From assembly GCA_023251695.1 (NCBI GenBank), contig JAHEYE010000241.1:1-5375 (forward strand): a stretch of DNA of 5,375 nucleotides, written 5' to 3'. The notes under the pieces were generated by a model. That model did not search any database, was not told the DNA's origin, and was given only the letters and a program-made list of their open reading frames with translations. The DNA comes from Sphingobacteriaceae bacterium. GTDB taxonomy: Bacteria; Bacteroidota; Bacteroidia; B-17B0; Aurantibacillaceae. Below, one piece after another: positions 4,497-5,375 of the stretch. How positions within the stretch are numbered: position 1 is the stretch's first letter; each line of letters opens with the position of its first letter. The translations under genes were made by a program, and so were the position numbers.

Positions 4497-5375
4497 TTAA
4501 ACTCCTTCAAGTCCGGCTTATGTTTTTTAGGTCTGTTTAGCTCGTAATTATAGATGGTTTTTGATAAATCCCTTAAAAAGGGCAGACCTAATTGGTCGTA
4601 TTCGTATTTACCGCTGCCAATGATGTCGCGTTCATTAACGTAAATGGAGGAACTTAATAAAAACTCTACTTTATTTTTAAAATCAACAATATAAGCGCAG
4701 TCAATTAAAAAACCATAAGCGCGTCCCACAATATTAAAAACACGAATACTATCGCCTTTTATAGTTGCAATTGCACTGGCATACATGAAATATTTTTTAA
4801 AGGAATCGTAGTAAACTTTCTTTTCATATTTTGGATAAGCACTTTCTTTCGGCATCATACCTAATTGCGTTACCATAAACTTCCAGCTTTCTTCGTTTAA
4901 TGGCAGTTTTTCTTTTTCGTTCAAACGATTATTGAAAATGATTCTGCGCATCATATCATGCAGATCATGCAATGGCAAATAATTGTGTTTAGCGAAATCT
5001 TTTGGTCCGGGATTCTTTTTACCGGTGGCATCATTGTATTGTCTCCCCACTTTAGAATCTTCAATGGGATGTGTTTTTTTATACTCCGAAAAAGTTAAGG
5101 GTTGCTTGTATATAGTATCATTATTCTTACCAATAAAATAAATGGGCGGTGTAATTTTCGCCGTGTCACCCTGACAAGAACCATCGAGCCTATTGAGAAT
5201 ACGAATATTTTCATATCCAAAATCTTCTAGCTTTTTATGAAGATAATCGCAACCGACAAATTCATAAGTACGCGCACAAGCCGTATTATCACTCACCAAT
5301 AACATTTTCTTAATGTAATTTCCAACAGAAGGGAAATCAGATTGTGAAGTTGTGTCTTCATAAATTTTTCTCTGA
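4478..5375 (-). CDS. Serine hydrolase, class A beta-lactamase fold (N-terminus beyond right edge)
   Basis: The frame is open from the right edge, giving 298 visible residues that begin QRKIYEDTTS. VGNYIKKMLLVSDNTACARTYEF holds the SDN motif (visible residues 28-30) of class A beta-lactamases and related serine hydrolases. The catalytic SxxK should lie roughly 55-60 residues upstream, outside the window. The Met at 5305 sits inside the helix before SDN and is not the start. No ExxLN deacylation motif appears at the expected distance, and the KTG position reads IVGRAYG (about 215-221). The C-terminal half (GFLIDCAYIVDF, KVEFLLSSSIYVN, YEYDQLGLPFLRDL) matches my memory of a Bacteroidota serine hydrolase family with an insert between SDN and the last strands. 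True beta-lactam resistance is therefore unlikely; peptidase, esterase or peptidoglycan-related activity is possible. Export is expected but cannot be checked. The lipoprotein gene follows after 26 nt. Confidence 0.82.
   Translation of the reverse strand, partial: QRKIYEDTTSQSDFPSVGNYIKKMLLVSDNTACARTYEFVGCDYLHKKLEDFGYENIRILNRLDGSCQGDTAKITPPIYFIGKNNDTIYKQPLTFSEYKKTHPIEDSKVGRQYNDATGKKNPGPKDFAKHNYLPLHDLHDMMRRIIFNNRLNEKEKLPLNEESWKFMVTQLGMMPKESAYPKYEKKVYYDSFKKYFMYASAIATIKGDSIRVFNIVGRAYGFLIDCAYIVDFKNKVEFLLSSSIYVNERDIIGSGKYEYDQLGLPFLRDLSKTIYNYELNRPKKHKPDLKEFNLFGYH

Noticed and set aside
5303..5305. ATG 5305 as the start of the serine hydrolase gene
   Set aside because: The frame stays open to the window edge, and the residues before it (SVGNYIKK) continue the helix leading into the SDN motif, so this Met is internal.

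Overview
The window is AT-rich chromosomal DNA from a Bacteroidota (Bacteroidetes) bacterium. The evidence is a protein ending in a type IX secretion (Por secretion) sorting domain, a TAnnTTTG-type promoter with an upstream TTTG box, almost no Shine-Dalgarno sequences, and a short MerR regulator of the form common in that phylum. I cannot name the genus. Every gene I can support lies on the minus strand, so the genes are transcribed from the right edge toward the left edge.

In transcription order: (1) 5375-4478, a serine hydrolase of the class A beta-lactamase fold, whose N-terminus with the catalytic SxxK lies outside the window; (2) a candidate promoter at 4496-4465, then 4451-3219, a probable lipoprotein of unknown function; (3) an intergenic stretch (3104-3218) holding a hairpin with a T-tract on the plus strand, a perfect 12-bp palindrome and a REP-like motif; (4) 3103-2765, a small MerR-family regulator closed by a strong intrinsic terminator (2744-2717); (5) a compact 124-bp palindromic element (2563-2686) made of two near-identical hairpin arms in inverted orientation, resembling a REPIN or very small MITE; (6) 2519-1614, a type IX-secreted protein of unknown body; (7) a perfect hairpin over its stop codon; (8) 1563-61, a membrane-anchored or exported SGNH/GDSL hydrolase; (9) a new gene starting at 80, overlapping the end of the SGNH gene by 20 nt, of which only a clear signal peptide is visible before the left edge.

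The theme is the cell envelope: five of the six genes encode proteins that are exported or probably exported (the serine hydrolase only by family expectation). The SGNH gene and the overlapping gene after it look like one translationally coupled operon. Such pairs in Bacteroidota often go with an MBOAT O-acyltransferase, which would have to lie beyond the left edge. I see no defence system, CRISPR array, transposase gene or RNA gene. The most noteworthy items are the hidden overlapping gene start, the REPIN-like element, and the altered active-site motifs of the serine hydrolase. No gene-free stretch exceeds 300 bases; the longest is 2520-2764.
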